Part shown: one piece after another, positions 20,360 to 30,907 of the stretch | How the letters are laid out: the number at the start of each line of letters is the position of its first letter | How positions within the stretch are numbered: position 1 is the first letter of the stretch | From: Tritrichomonas musculus | Taxonomy: Eukaryota; Parabasalia; Tritrichomonadida; Tritrichomonadidae | NCBI GenBank assembly: GCA_039105265.1 | Contig: JAPFFF010000010.1 | Span: 1,364,001 to 1,428,000, forward strand | DNA: 64,000 nt | Reading direction: 5' to 3' | Made by a program: the position numbers and the translations under genes | Notes under the pieces: model-generated | What the model saw: the letters and a program-made list of their open reading frames with translations, nothing else | What the model was told of the DNA's origin: nothing | The model's database searches: none

Positions 20360-20764
20360 ATGGGATTCAAGAGTTTCGTTACAAGCGGTTGGAATAGACT
20401 TAAAAGTGATGTCCATCAGGGGCTCATCGGTGCTAAAAACGTCGCTCATAGAGTATGGAATGCGACAAAAAAGGGGTTGATCGGTGCTAAAAACTTCGCT
20501 ATGAATAATCCGAAAGCTATCGGTACTATGTTACATGCGATAACACCATTCGCTACTGCATTCAATCCAACGTTAGGTGCTATTACATCAGCAGGTGCAA
20601 ACATATTCAGTCACATGCCAAAGGGGTCGGTCAAAGACAAGCTCGTGAAGATCAGCGAACAGTTCGCGCGTGGCGAATTAAAACAAGGTGGATCATCAAC
20701 AGCACAAGCTGCAGCTGATTCGCGAAAGAAACCTCATAAATTCGTTCCATTTCGGGGGATTTAA
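20360..20764 (+). CDS. Small basic Maverick A protein, putative virion component
   Basis: A 134-residue basic protein. The N-terminal part has two copies of a GLIGAKN(V/F)A segment (around residues 22 and 39), then a hydrophobic glycine/alanine-rich helix region (about 50-85) and a basic tail. Its place directly after the ATPase, and its Gly-rich amphipathic nature, match the 137-residue Maverick B protein at 42658. By position it could be a membrane-active or DNA-condensing virion protein such as those in adenoviruses, but that is inference. Confidence 0.65.
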   Translation: MGFKSFVTSGWNRLKSDVHQGLIGAKNVAHRVWNATKKGLIGAKNFAMNNPKAIGTMLHAITPFATAFNPTLGAITSAGANIFSHMPKGSVKDKLVKISEQFARGELKQGGSSTAQAAADSRKKPHKFVPFRGI

Positions 20765-20774
20765 CGGATCATAA

Positions 20775-20978
20775 ATGAGTGGCAGAGATCGAACAAATGC
20801 ATATAGATCGAGTAATTCTGTTATCGTATCTGGACCTGGTACCATGTATAACGAAATCACCAGATCGAGATCATTACCAACACGATATCATGATAACACT
20901 AATACTCATGACGTAACGGTACCGTATATCAAAACCAGTAAACGCAAATCCAAAACTCGTAAAAACAAACGTAAGTGA
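20775..20978 (+). CDS. Small basic Maverick A protein related to 144 aa protein of B
   Basis: A 67-residue protein. The N terminus (AYRSSNSVIVSGPGTMYNEIT) resembles that of the 144-residue B protein at 45387 (DYRSPQAEIVGREGMMFNEAT), and the C terminus is a Lys/Arg-rich tail (KRKSKTRKNKRK). It starts 10 bp after the preceding gene in the usual ATAAATG context. A basic tail suits nucleic-acid binding in the virion, but the function is unproven. In B the homologue lies after the capsid gene instead. Confidence 0.6.
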   Translation: MSGRDRTNAYRSSNSVIVSGPGTMYNEITRSRSLPTRYHDNTNTHDVTVPYIKTSKRKSKTRKNKRK

Positions 20979-21012
20979 GTATTGTCAGTGATGATATTTT
21001 TGTTAAAATCAA

Positions 21013-21612
21013 ATGAGTTCTAAGTACGTACGTGGAGTGAAACGAAATCAAATCATTCAACGATGGTTGCAAGGGATTGAAGATCCTGAATATGAAGTGT
21101 TTCCGACTAAAAAAGAAGGTAAATATATAGTCAAGTTGAGGGAGACTAGATTAGAAGATCAAACCAATATCGATGTTGATAAACAGTCTGTCGATGTCGA
21201 TGTTGATAAACAGTCTGTCGATGTTGCTAATGATGTCGAGTCTGAAACTGAATCAACACCACCACCACCTGTAATCAAACAACGTAGACCGCGAACATCT
21301 AGTAGTACGATTCCATCAACTAGACCAGATTCAACGATTAATCTCGAAATACTCGAACAGTTACGTAATCTCGGTGAAGAGATCTGTAATGATAGATTCA
21401 AGAAAGAGCAGAAACAGTATATCAAACATGTCGTCAACAAAGAGTTATCGAAATCGCGTATTCGTAGTCGATATGTACCGGATATGTTTCCAGAGTCAGT
21501 CGAATCCGAACCAGTTGAATCGAAATCAGTTGAACCCGAACCGCAACCACAACCAGTTGAACCTGAACAAGTCATTGAACAACCCATATTTCGATCACGT
21601 ATACGACGCTAA
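21013..21612 (+). CDS. Conserved Maverick A protein upstream of capsid gene
   Basis: A 199-residue protein. The N-terminal 35 residues (IIQRWLQGIEDPEYEVFPTKKEGKYIVKLR) and a later helix (EILEQLRNLGEEI) are shared with the Maverick B protein at 43119. The middle and end are low complexity: a duplicated VDVDKQSVDV stretch, Pro/Glu repeats, Gln-rich tail. In both elements it sits directly before the major capsid gene, which suggests a virion or assembly role. No catalytic motif is visible. Confidence 0.65.
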   Translation: MSSKYVRGVKRNQIIQRWLQGIEDPEYEVFPTKKEGKYIVKLRETRLEDQTNIDVDKQSVDVDVDKQSVDVANDVESETESTPPPPVIKQRRPRTSSSTIPSTRPDSTINLEILEQLRNLGEEICNDRFKKEQKQYIKHVVNKELSKSRIRSRYVPDMFPESVESEPVESKSVEPEPQPQPVEPEQVIEQPIFRSRIRR

Positions 21613-21657
21613 GTATGAATCCGTCGACTTAAACCATCATATTTTTCTGTCAAGTAA

Positions 21658-23250
21658 ATGACATTCAACAACGAAGTCTTTCACAAGACATCAGCTGAAG
21701 TAAATACTCAAGTGGCTAGCTATTTCGATATAGTCGATAATGCTATAGCCATGTCAGACACTAACAAGAAGTACGTTATCGATGCGCAAGCTTCGTACAG
21801 TCCATCAGCACCTATTCATGCTGGTTCATTCACTACATTCATTATCAGTCCGACATGTGATAACACTGCTGATATCTATAACGGATTCATCAAAGCTGTT
21901 ATGAGTATTACAATAACCATGAATGATTCAATTAACGGTCCATTGACTGATGTAAATAAACATGATTTTAATACATTATGGGTTGGATTCAAAGACGCTA
22001 TGGATTCAGTCGGAAAATATGAGATACTCTCTAACGGTATCTCCATATACACTCAAAACTTTGGTCCAGAAGAGTCATTCTTAACAGCATGTGGTGCTAA
22101 TGAAGCTTCTAAACGATCCGATATCTACTCTAAAGTTCGTCATAAAGATATATATAATCGTAAATTCGATTTAGCTCATTGTGGTGAGTTCGTAAAACTT
22201 ACTACTGAAAATGATACATATAAAGTTAAAATACCATTGAAGATCGATTTACGCCGATTCTTACCACTCAGTAACATCAAGTATCTACCCGCTTTCGCTG
22301 GCAAATTCGAACTCAAAATTATGTTCGGTACACAGGGTTTGGTTTGATGTCCAGTTGGTCCATCACGAGAGTTAACAGCAGATATTGGTAAACATGAAGG
22401 GATTGAATACCATGGTATCACATCTGAATTCGTTCCAATTGTTGACGCCGCGCATATGTATATTGACTTTGAATCATATACATTAAAATCAGCTCTTCGT
22501 AGAATAACAGTTGATCGTAATTATGAGATTAATAAAGCGTATAGTGTCATCCCCAACTTTGGTATCGATAATGATATATATCAATCACTCGTTCAACGAT
22601 ACACTCAACAAGAACTCATCTTTCCAACTCAGATATTGACATTCACGACTATGAGTAAGAGTCTCGGTACCGGTCATGGATCATCCACTCAAACCATTAC
22701 TCCAAGATTTGTCGATTCAATCTTCTTCTTATTCCCATTAGAATCAACTCATCACACTGTATTCAAGAACCCTAAGTTTACGAACTTCCAGTTACGATGC
22801 GGTGGTTATGGTGTCGTTACAACTATTCCATTCGCGACTGATGGTACTGATCCAATGTTCATCGAACTATGTCAGAACGCTATGAACGTTAACGGTGAAC
22901 AAACAGGGTTCAACAAAGAGGTGGTTCAATCATTGATGTTCGTCCCCAATCCAAATGTGGATAATGGTGATTATATGCCACGTAGACACTTAAGTTACGA
23001 TACTACATCATTCTTTATCGGACTTCCAACTGAAACCGATAACACATTCCAACAAGGTCAAACCAGTAACACACCAATCACTTACGAAATCGTTTGTGAT
23101 CTTCCAGATGATAGTTTCTATGCTGCAGCCAGTCCAAAACCACCTCCAATTATGGGATTGTTACAAGATACTGTCATATCCATTCATGTTCAACCAAATG
23201 GTCTCCCGCCCGTTATTGAAATCGGCCAATACGATGTGACTAGTAGATAA
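21658..23250 (+). pseudogene. Major capsid protein of Maverick A with in-frame TGA
   Basis: Two frames in the same phase (21658-22347 and from 22348 to 23250) together make a protein of about 530 residues. A TGA at 22345-22347 (codon 230) separates them, exactly where the B homologue has a Tyr codon in a conserved GMVYCPVG-type segment. Length, beta-rich composition, gene position after the ATPase block and homology to 43670-45359 support the double jelly-roll major capsid protein of Mavericks, although the fold is inferred. A single nonsense change, a sequencing error or stop readthrough could each explain it. The rest of the reading frame is undamaged, so any inactivation is recent. Confidence 0.75.
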
Positions 23251-23316
23251 GTATTTCATAGAACTAGTTATGGTTGATTCATTTATGAACTCTGTTATTT
23301 TTGAGTATTTAGTTTC

Positions 23317-23511
23317 ATGAAAATGTCCGGTAAATCAGTTCAAGTAATGTCTCATAAACAACATATAACACCGACTCCACCGATAACGAAACCCGAATAT
23401 CGTCATCCAGCAACTCATAAGAAAGAGAATTTAGTAGCGTTTGATCAGTCATGTAGATGTGTCAATGCTAAACAGTTGATACTCTATAAAGATGATGTTA
23501 ACTCGTATTGA
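23317..23511 (+). CDS. Small Maverick A protein, unknown
   Basis: A 64-residue protein rich in His, Pro and Lys (HITPTPPITKPEYRHPATHK) with two Cys in SCRCVN. It lies between the capsid gene and the conserved 174-residue gene, 66 bp after the former. No relative is recognised in Maverick B, where 144 and 138 aa genes occupy this interval. Start may be 23317 or 23323. Confidence 0.45.
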   Translation: MKMSGKSVQVMSHKQHITPTPPITKPEYRHPATHKKENLVAFDQSCRCVNAKQLILYKDDVNSY

Positions 23512-23544
23512 TCAATGGTTTACACGTATTTTACTATCAATGAA

Positions 23545-24066
23545 ATGATTAAGAAGCGAAATCTCAACACGGGTGTGAATGCAAATGTTTCACTCGAACC
23601 GACATCAGCATCACAATCCAATAACAATATCAATAACAACATCTTCATCAATAAACGTGATGATGGTAAAGAAGATATAGTCATCACTCGTGAATTAACT
23701 GTTCAACCAGATGAACCAGTCGTCAATCACGATGTACGATCACTCATTCTAGAAACATACGCGAAGATACTACTCGATCAAGATAAAGCTCTGATCAGTA
23801 ATCTCATCAGTAAACATACTATCATCGTTCCACAACACGATCTAGAATCAATCATCAAATCAGTTACAGGTGGTGATGTTGAGATATACACTGATGACAA
23901 TCCTGGATGTTGTGTTGCTAAGGTATCATCAATACAGAAGATCGATGCTATTAAGATCGTTACTGAGTCTGGTGAGATAGTCACTGACTTCAAACAAGTC
24001 TATAACAAAGAATTCAACGATCTCGTCAATGTATATCACTTATGTTTGAAGTACGTCGTCGTATGA
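23545..24066 (+). CDS. Conserved Maverick A protein (174-183 aa family)
   Basis: Start at ATG 23545 (MIKKRNLNTGVNANVSLEP) is preferred over the upstream ATG 23515 because the B homologue at 46291 starts MIKKRGTTNGVQANVSLEP. Shared blocks follow: NNI.INKRDDGKEDIVITR, an ILLDQDKAL helix region, GCC.AK, and a C-terminal KQVYNKE(F/Y)N motif. High conservation between otherwise diverged elements points to an important, unknown role. It is the last gene of the collinear block, and convergent with the giant gene that follows. Confidence 0.65.
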   Translation: MIKKRNLNTGVNANVSLEPTSASQSNNNINNNIFINKRDDGKEDIVITRELTVQPDEPVVNHDVRSLILETYAKILLDQDKALISNLISKHTIIVPQHDLESIIKSVTGGDVEIYTDDNPGCCVAKVSSIQKIDAIKIVTESGEIVTDFKQVYNKEFNDLVNVYHLCLKYVVV

Positions 24067-24100
24067 GGGGATCAAAAATAACGATTCATCTATTTTTGGT

Positions 24101-27100
24101 TTACGCCAATGAATGTATCTCATTCTTAGTGTTATCTTCAAGTAAGATACCATTTGATGTAAAGAATGTCGAATTAATCAATATGTAATTAGCTGTTGCA
24201 TTGATCACGAAATTGCTATTAATATCTAATGGAAATTCAATATTGTTTAACCAGATCTTAGTTGGTTCACATTGATATTCACTCGTAGGCGTATTATTAA
24301 CGTTGAATGATATATTGATTTTGATTTCTTTAACACTGGTGACATTATCTTTGGTTTCGTTATAAGTCAAATAGAGTGTTCCATCATATTCGTCAAGTTG
24401 TTTCTCGAATTGATAACGAAGTCTATTACTATTCGCTACGCTGAATGTGTACTTGATTCGTGTTAATTTATTCACTAACGCGTCTAACCTAGCTTTTAAT
24501 GATTCGTTCTCTTGCTGTAGATTTAATATCTGATTGGTCATTGTTACGATTTTAGCAACATGATCACCTACTATATAAGATAGATCTTGATAAGATTTAG
24601 CATATGAATCCAACTCACTCTTCAACGCATATCCACTCAAGTCAACCGCCGCTGGTATATCTGATTTCAACGCATAATTGTTCAAAGTTGATGACAACGT
24701 TGATGTAGTTACATGATTGGTTGGTATATCACTCTTCAACGCAAAATCAGTTAAATCAATATCAGCAACCGCGTCATCAACACATTTATGTACGAACGCT
24801 GATGTTGCTAGTGAAGTATCATTGTTTACAGTTTCGGTACTCAACGCGAGATCGTTGACGTATCTACTTGAATCGTTAGTGAACCTGAGTTGCTCAGCAT
24901 AGAACATACATCGAACGAAATCACCAGACTTCGGTCTTATCACGTTACCACCCGATCGATACCAAAACTGTGCGTTATTGATACGATTAACGGTGTTCAA
25001 CGCTGATAGAATATCATCATCAGTGAATGCAGTAGTAGTTGTGTCTGTACTCGGAATGATACTATCTTGATGAATGTACTTAGTATCACATTCAGTCGTT
25101 GTTGAATAATCTCTAAGATCAATCGTTGTTGGTATCTCACTCTTCAACGCATATTTGATATCAGATTCATTCTTAACTGTATCCAACGCTGTGTTCACTT
25201 CATCTATAGTCGGAAACTCATTCAGTGTAGTAGCCAATGACTTATCATTCTGTTCGAGTTGATCATGTAATGAATCTATCTTCTTTTGTAACGCGTCTAT
25301 ATCACATGTATACGCTATATCGTTAGTAGTGAACTCCAAGTGTCTGATCAATGTGTTCTCTTTAATCGTGATACCAGTGACTTGAACGTGTTGTGGATTC
25401 AATATAATGATCTGTGTTGAAGAGTCATCCATTGTAGCTGATGGAAATGTATCCGTACCAACATATTCAGATATGACACCATTAGTGATCGTTAACGAAA
25501 CATACTGTTCATCATAATCAACATCATTGAACTCACTTATTGTTCTTACCATGAGTTTAACTCTGATCGATCCATCAGTGATAATATCTTCCGCAAGGAG
25601 TTTGACGTTCTTGTCTATACCATCAATCTTACCAACAATATCAATTACATCATCTCTCGATAACTGCATTGTCTGTGCTAGTGTCTTGATCATCGGTTTC
25701 ATCGTGTGTCTGAATCGTTTACACATATCCATCGTTGATGTCAACGTCATAGCAACTTTAGATGGATCATCTAGTTCATCTGTGAACGTCATATCTTCAA
25801 CTGGTACGTACTCTTGATCACACCATTCGATTATCTTATTCAGTTTGTCTGTATTCGATAACACCGTTCGCGATTTCATCATTCGACCAACTGGTACTGA
25901 AACCATATCACCTAAGAATATATCAGCACCAATATCCGGTAACTCATCAACCAACTTACCAGCCATGTCTGTAACAACATCAGCACCAACATCACTAACC
26001 TTCGTAACAGTCTTCACCAACTCACGACCGACTGTATTAGCAACACCTTTCGATGCGAACGACAACGCTTTACCAGCGACACCCAATCCATTAGCACCTA
26101 TAACACATCCAGCTACACCCAACGCGATACCAACATTAGCTTTCATATCGATCTTGTCAACCTCTTTCTGTAGATACTTGGTCTTCGATTGTTGATCAAC
26201 CATTTCTGAACTAAGTGCATCGACTTTACTCTTCACCTCTTTAACATCATATGATACTACATCAACGTTGTTCGTCACTAGATTCAAATCCGATCTCATT
26301 GTAGTTATATTATCAGCTGTGATGATCTTCGATGATGTAATGTTGAAATCAGTATATAGTGTCGTAGCTGCGTTCGGATTCGGTGATACTTCATAGAACT
26401 GTTGTTTAATGATATACTCGAACGCGTTCGTTGATGGATCCCAGTTGACTTCATCTATCGGATCAGTATAGTCATGACGTAGATATAAAGTGATATCACG
26501 ACCAGTGTCATTCTTCGATCGCTTAGTCCATACGTAACCGATTCTATCGACTGTATCCAATGCACCTTTCAAATCAACGTAACCATTGTTGTTGGTACCA
26601 CTGCGATGAACTTCATCACCATCAATCGTGAAAGACAATCGATTAACGAGTTCTTGTCCAGGTAGAACCAGATCGAGATATAACTGTTCGATATCACTGA
26701 TCTTCAACTTCGATGTCGAGTAATTACCAATAGTACATGATACTGAAGCGAGATCATATTCATCCAACTTGACAGATGAATCAGCTGATGTGAAACCAAT
26801 ACTCAATGAATAATCAGATCCGTTAACGACAGAACCATCTTTGAACTTGATATACGGTTCGTATACACCACCATCATCACGCATACATGTAAGAAGTAAC
26901 GAATATGCTAGTCCATTCGAGTTTGTTTCACGAATCGCTCTACCATTCAATGTATCTCGTTGAACAGCTATGATACAACCAGTTGAACCATAGTTATCTG
27001 GTTTTGGATCACGTTTCTGACACTTACTGATGATCTTACTCTGGAATCGACCTTGAATATCATCACTGATCCATTTATTACCATCCCACGTTAACGACCA

Positions 27101-30100
27101 TTTATTACCGAAACAGTATTCAGTGAACTTGAATGTCAGATTAGTTGGTATCTCATATGTAGATGGTATCTTATAAATCATCTTATAACACTCACACTCA
27201 TACTCCAATATCTCGTCTCCGAATGTATCATCATACTTAACATGTTCATCATAAGTGATCATTGATGGACGATAGAAATAGTAGACATCAGATTCTAGTA
27301 ATCTCAACGCATTCTTCGCATCGATGATATCGCATTTGATAACTGGTTTACGTGATACTAATGAGTCATCATTCAGTAAGTTATGAATGGTCATATCACC
27401 ATTGAGATACCATGAGTATGGTTCTATGTTGAGGTCTTTGTCGAACATGATCTCTGGATCATCACGTTCACGGGTTGAGTATGTGTAGCAATCACGAGCT
27501 TTGTTATGAGTCAACTCTGGACATATGAATTTACCGTTATCGAATGATATGATGAAATCGTTCAATACATTCCCTTGCCAATCCAATATCAATAGATTTC
27601 GCATATGAATCTTGAACACATCAACCGTTGAGGTAAACCTACCCTTGAGTTCACTTGGTAATGATATCTTCATGATGATGACTGGATCTTGAACTGAATC
27701 AGTTGATGTTGGTTCGTATGTGGTGATATCACTATGTTTGACGTAGTATGTGGGATAACCATCGATGGTATCGAATTCACTATCTCCACTAGTAGATGGT
27801 TGATTGGATTCAACCTCTTGAATCTTATACGATAACAACTCTAATGGACCCTTAATAGTATCACGAAATGTCTTACATATGTTGACGCATGAGTTTAATG
27901 ATACAGCTTCGTTACTATCATCTGGAATCGATATATCAGATTCAGTACTCTCACACCAATCGATAAGAGGTTGTAGACTGAGTTTATTTGGTACGGATTC
28001 ACCCTCTAATGAGTAAGTACTAGCTTTGCGAATCGATCGTGGTATATACAACACTGCATCTACTATCGGAACCAATATACGTGAACCTCTACAGACTACA
28101 TAACGATCAGTCAATGACGGATGATCTGGTAACCACTCCATATCCATGTTGATCTCTTCTAATCGGTTGTTGATGTTCGATATGAATCCACGTAATGTTG
28201 ATCGATGTTGTTCATCGTGATCCCTCATCCATTGAATATCATGATCAGTGAGTGTTAGTTGATTATCGGGATTAGTGAGAGTGATTTGATTATCATTGAT
28301 GGTTACTTGATTGATATGTCGTCGATCGATAACTCCAATAACATTGTTTTTGTAAACCACTTCTATGTGATCATCATTGTCTCTGAATCTTAATCCATTG
28401 ATCTCATTAGCAAGTCTATGAAGTTGAAACCAATCCATCTGTTCGATATCACCAAGTGTGATAGTGGTTCCAGGGATGACGACATCAGCATCATCCGTTG
28501 GAGTGAGTTCGTGATTGACAACCACTACATTGTATTCATTAGCGATGAGTTCACGAGTTTCATCATTTACGTGAATACCGTCTGAGTTAACGTTAACGGA
28601 TGATCCATGATTGTTAATAGATATTCCATCACCGTCAACTGATGTACGAGTCAGCATGGTTACATCGATGATCGCAACAGTTCTACCCCTTGAATCTCTC
28701 ACTTCAGTCCAATCAACACCGGTATCTACATCACTGTTTCTAACGAATTGAAGTTCAGGATGTGTATTCTCGAATAGGATTCGATCAGCCAATAACATCT
28801 GTTCTATTTCTAACGCGGTTCGTCCATCATAAGACCATGTTGAGGTGGTATCTACACGACGTCTGCTATCGAATCTGATACGTTCTGGAGTCGTTATTGA
28901 TTGTACATGATCACGTCTTCTGATATAAACCACTTCACCTGTAGTTACACTCGTTATGAGTATGAGATCATTACCGATCTGATCAACATGGATATCAGAT
29001 GAGTTCAACGCTAACAACTCTTCATCAGTGAGATTCGATAATGATTCTAGATTATGATCACCAAATCCAGATCCGGCGTTAGTGGATGTGTTATGAGTTA
29101 ATCTTGTTACTGGTGTTTCGACATCTAAATCATCTAGTTCCATCTCATCAGTGTTTTCGACTGTGTGATCAACAATGGTGTTATCGCGATGTTGTCTCCA
29201 TCTATGACGCAATTCGCGAACTGAATCAGTAATAGTTTGTATCGATTGTTGAATAGTTCTTACACCATCAATCATTTCCGGTACTCGATCTAATGTCAAA
29301 CCACCAGCAATTAATGTCGTGGTTGTAGTACCGATCTGAGTTAACGAGTTCATCGCGTTTAGTACCAAATCAGTAGCAGTTAACGATGATGTAGCTGCTG
29401 GAATCTCTGTCTGTGTTGGAATGAATCGTTTTAGTACTTGACCAGCAGCGCTAGAATCCATATCAAGAATGAATTTACCACTAATCGGTTGTTTACCACC
29501 GGGGTAATCATCATTCGGTCCACCCATTCCAGGGAATGTAAAGTCTTCAGTTCGATATGTGTTGATGTTCATGTTCTCACCTGACATGGATAGAGTTGAT
29601 AGATCTTTAACCATATTCACTGCACCTGAAAGTATTGTGATTATGTCACTAGCAATCGCTAAACCTTTACGAATAGAATCAATGTACTCGTTATACGCAG
29701 CTTGTAATCGAAGTTGTTCTTGGATACCATTGATAATAGCACGTAACACTGAGTAGTCATATGCGAGTACGTCAACGGTACCACCAACTACATTCAGATC
29801 TCTACGCATAGTCATGATGTTATCAGCCCATATGATCTTCGATGAGTAGATGTTATTATCAGTGGTGATTGTAGTACAGTTACGTGGATCTGGTTTGACT
29901 TCATAGAACTGTTGAGTGATCATGATATCGAATGGATTGTACGTTTCATCAGCGGTATCTGGTTTCTGTTCGAAATACTCTTTCTCGATATAGATGTGAA
30001 TGTCGTTATTGGTATTCTCTTCTGGAATAGACTTGTTAGAGTGTTTGACTTCGCGGATGTATGTGAATGACTCTATAACAGGGTTGTTGTCACGAGTATT

Positions 30101-30892
30101 CAGATAATGAAGGTTGATTGGAGTAGTTATATTCAAATCCCACTTCAATGGAGTTACAAAACCGTTGATATTGATATCAGCTAGTACGTACAACATGTTC
30201 TTACTGGATACGTCGTTAGATACTTTAACACCGAATTGTTGAACATCGATGTTGTCGTAATGAGGTGATTCACCGAGTTTAACGTTATCATCAGATACAT
30301 TGATGATGGTTCCATCAGCGTACATTACTCTCCAGTTTGTAACGTATTTGGATAGTATAGTAGCATAGTTGTCTGAGTCTTTGACGGTATCTACGAAACA
30401 TCGGATCCATTTAGCAATGTAATCATTGTGACGAACTACTATCGCTGGACTTCCATTGTTGTTTCTAACGGTCGACTGTTTACTGAATGATAGGTTCACG
30501 ACGTTGTTTCCGGTCCATGAATGACCATCCCATATCAATGACCATGTATGACCAAACAGATAGTCTTTGAATTCGAATTCTAACTGTAACGGAATTTCAT
30601 CGTTCGGATCGATATTCCATATCATCTCATAGTACTTACTTGATTGAGTGATCAATGACGGTTTATATAGATACAGTTGATCGGATTCACGGAGTTCGAA
30701 TAGTGAGTTATCACTAATCTCTGATTTGGTGTTTTTAATCAGCTCATCGATTTCGTTCTTGGTGTAGATACAATTGATACGAACATCATCAACTTTACTA
30801 TCTTTGGTGATCTTTAATTCATCGTCTCTGACTTTGATTTTGTAACCGCGATCTTTCAATGCCATTGCACGCACAGCTAATGGAGTGATCAT
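24101..30892 (-). CDS. Giant fibre-like/adhesin-like protein of Maverick A
   Basis: About 2263 residues. I choose ATG 30892 over 30904 because it matches the start of the B homologue and leaves the same 15-bp gap to the divergent gene. A module of about 300 residues occurs twice, near residues 70-390 and 1205-1530, each ending in a QQFYEV.P(N/D)P segment. Near the C terminus ALKSDIPT-type repeats and a coiled coil (about 2060-2140) recall trimeric phage or viral tail fibres. A Gly/Ala-rich hydrophobic stretch lies near 1580. By analogy it may project from virions and bind cells, but this is inference. It occupies over one third of the element and has no stop codon. B carries a shorter relative at 52668. 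Confidence 0.7.
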   Translation of the reverse strand: MITPLAVRAMALKDRGYKIKVRDDELKITKDSKVDDVRINCIYTKNEIDELIKNTKSEISDNSLFELRESDQLYLYKPSLITQSSKYYEMIWNIDPNDEIPLQLEFEFKDYLFGHTWSLIWDGHSWTGNNVVNLSFSKQSTVRNNNGSPAIVVRHNDYIAKWIRCFVDTVKDSDNYATILSKYVTNWRVMYADGTIINVSDDNVKLGESPHYDNIDVQQFGVKVSNDVSSKNMLYVLADININGFVTPLKWDLNITTPINLHYLNTRDNNPVIESFTYIREVKHSNKSIPEENTNNDIHIYIEKEYFEQKPDTADETYNPFDIMITQQFYEVKPDPRNCTTITTDNNIYSSKIIWADNIMTMRRDLNVVGGTVDVLAYDYSVLRAIINGIQEQLRLQAAYNEYIDSIRKGLAIASDIITILSGAVNMVKDLSTLSMSGENMNINTYRTEDFTFPGMGGPNDDYPGGKQPISGKFILDMDSSAAGQVLKRFIPTQTEIPAATSSLTATDLVLNAMNSLTQIGTTTTTLIAGGLTLDRVPEMIDGVRTIQQSIQTITDSVRELRHRWRQHRDNTIVDHTVENTDEMELDDLDVETPVTRLTHNTSTNAGSGFGDHNLESLSNLTDEELLALNSSDIHVDQIGNDLILITSVTTGEVVYIRRRDHVQSITTPERIRFDSRRRVDTTSTWSYDGRTALEIEQMLLADRILFENTHPELQFVRNSDVDTGVDWTEVRDSRGRTVAIIDVTMLTRTSVDGDGISINNHGSSVNVNSDGIHVNDETRELIANEYNVVVVNHELTPTDDADVVIPGTTITLGDIEQMDWFQLHRLANEINGLRFRDNDDHIEVVYKNNVIGVIDRRHINQVTINDNQITLTNPDNQLTLTDHDIQWMRDHDEQHRSTLRGFISNINNRLEEINMDMEWLPDHPSLTDRYVVCRGSRILVPIVDAVLYIPRSIRKASTYSLEGESVPNKLSLQPLIDWCESTESDISIPDDSNEAVSLNSCVNICKTFRDTIKGPLELLSYKIQEVESNQPSTSGDSEFDTIDGYPTYYVKHSDITTYEPTSTDSVQDPVIIMKISLPSELKGRFTSTVDVFKIHMRNLLILDWQGNVLNDFIISFDNGKFICPELTHNKARDCYTYSTRERDDPEIMFDKDLNIEPYSWYLNGDMTIHNLLNDDSLVSRKPVIKCDIIDAKNALRLLESDVYYFYRPSMITYDEHVKYDDTFGDEILEYECECYKMIYKIPSTYEIPTNLTFKFTEYCFGNKWSLTWDGNKWISDDIQGRFQSKIISKCQKRDPKPDNYGSTGCIIAVQRDTLNGRAIRETNSNGLAYSLLLTCMRDDGGVYEPYIKFKDGSVVNGSDYSLSIGFTSADSSVKLDEYDLASVSCTIGNYSTSKLKISDIEQLYLDLVLPGQELVNRLSFTIDGDEVHRSGTNNNGYVDLKGALDTVDRIGYVWTKRSKNDTGRDITLYLRHDYTDPIDEVNWDPSTNAFEYIIKQQFYEVSPNPNAATTLYTDFNITSSKIITADNITTMRSDLNLVTNNVDVVSYDVKEVKSKVDALSSEMVDQQSKTKYLQKEVDKIDMKANVGIALGVAGCVIGANGLGVAGKALSFASKGVANTVGRELVKTVTKVSDVGADVVTDMAGKLVDELPDIGADIFLGDMVSVPVGRMMKSRTVLSNTDKLNKIIEWCDQEYVPVEDMTFTDELDDPSKVAMTLTSTMDMCKRFRHTMKPMIKTLAQTMQLSRDDVIDIVGKIDGIDKNVKLLAEDIITDGSIRVKLMVRTISEFNDVDYDEQYVSLTITNGVISEYVGTDTFPSATMDDSSTQIIILNPQHVQVTGITIKENTLIRHLEFTTNDIAYTCDIDALQKKIDSLHDQLEQNDKSLATTLNEFPTIDEVNTALDTVKNESDIKYALKSEIPTTIDLRDYSTTTECDTKYIHQDSIIPSTDTTTTAFTDDDILSALNTVNRINNAQFWYRSGGNVIRPKSGDFVRCMFYAEQLRFTNDSSRYVNDLALSTETVNNDTSLATSAFVHKCVDDAVADIDLTDFALKSDIPTNHVTTSTLSSTLNNYALKSDIPAAVDLSGYALKSELDSYAKSYQDLSYIVGDHVAKIVTMTNQILNLQQENESLKARLDALVNKLTRIKYTFSVANSNRLRYQFEKQLDEYDGTLYLTYNETKDNVTSVKEIKINISFNVNNTPTSEYQCEPTKIWLNNIEFPLDINSNFVINATANYILINSTFFTSNGILLEDNTKNEIHSLA

Positions 30893-30907
30893 TTTATTTA
30901 ACATAAA
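30893..30907. promoter_or_regulatory. 15-bp divergent start-codon spacer of Maverick A
   Basis: Only TTTATTTAACATAAA separates the start codons of the giant fibre-like gene (minus) and the 253 aa gene (plus). Maverick B has a 15-bp spacer of similar sequence (TTTATTATTCCTAAA at 52653-52667) between the same two genes. Both genes thus have TAAAATG-like starts. Any core promoter must lie here or within coding sequence. Confidence 0.5.
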
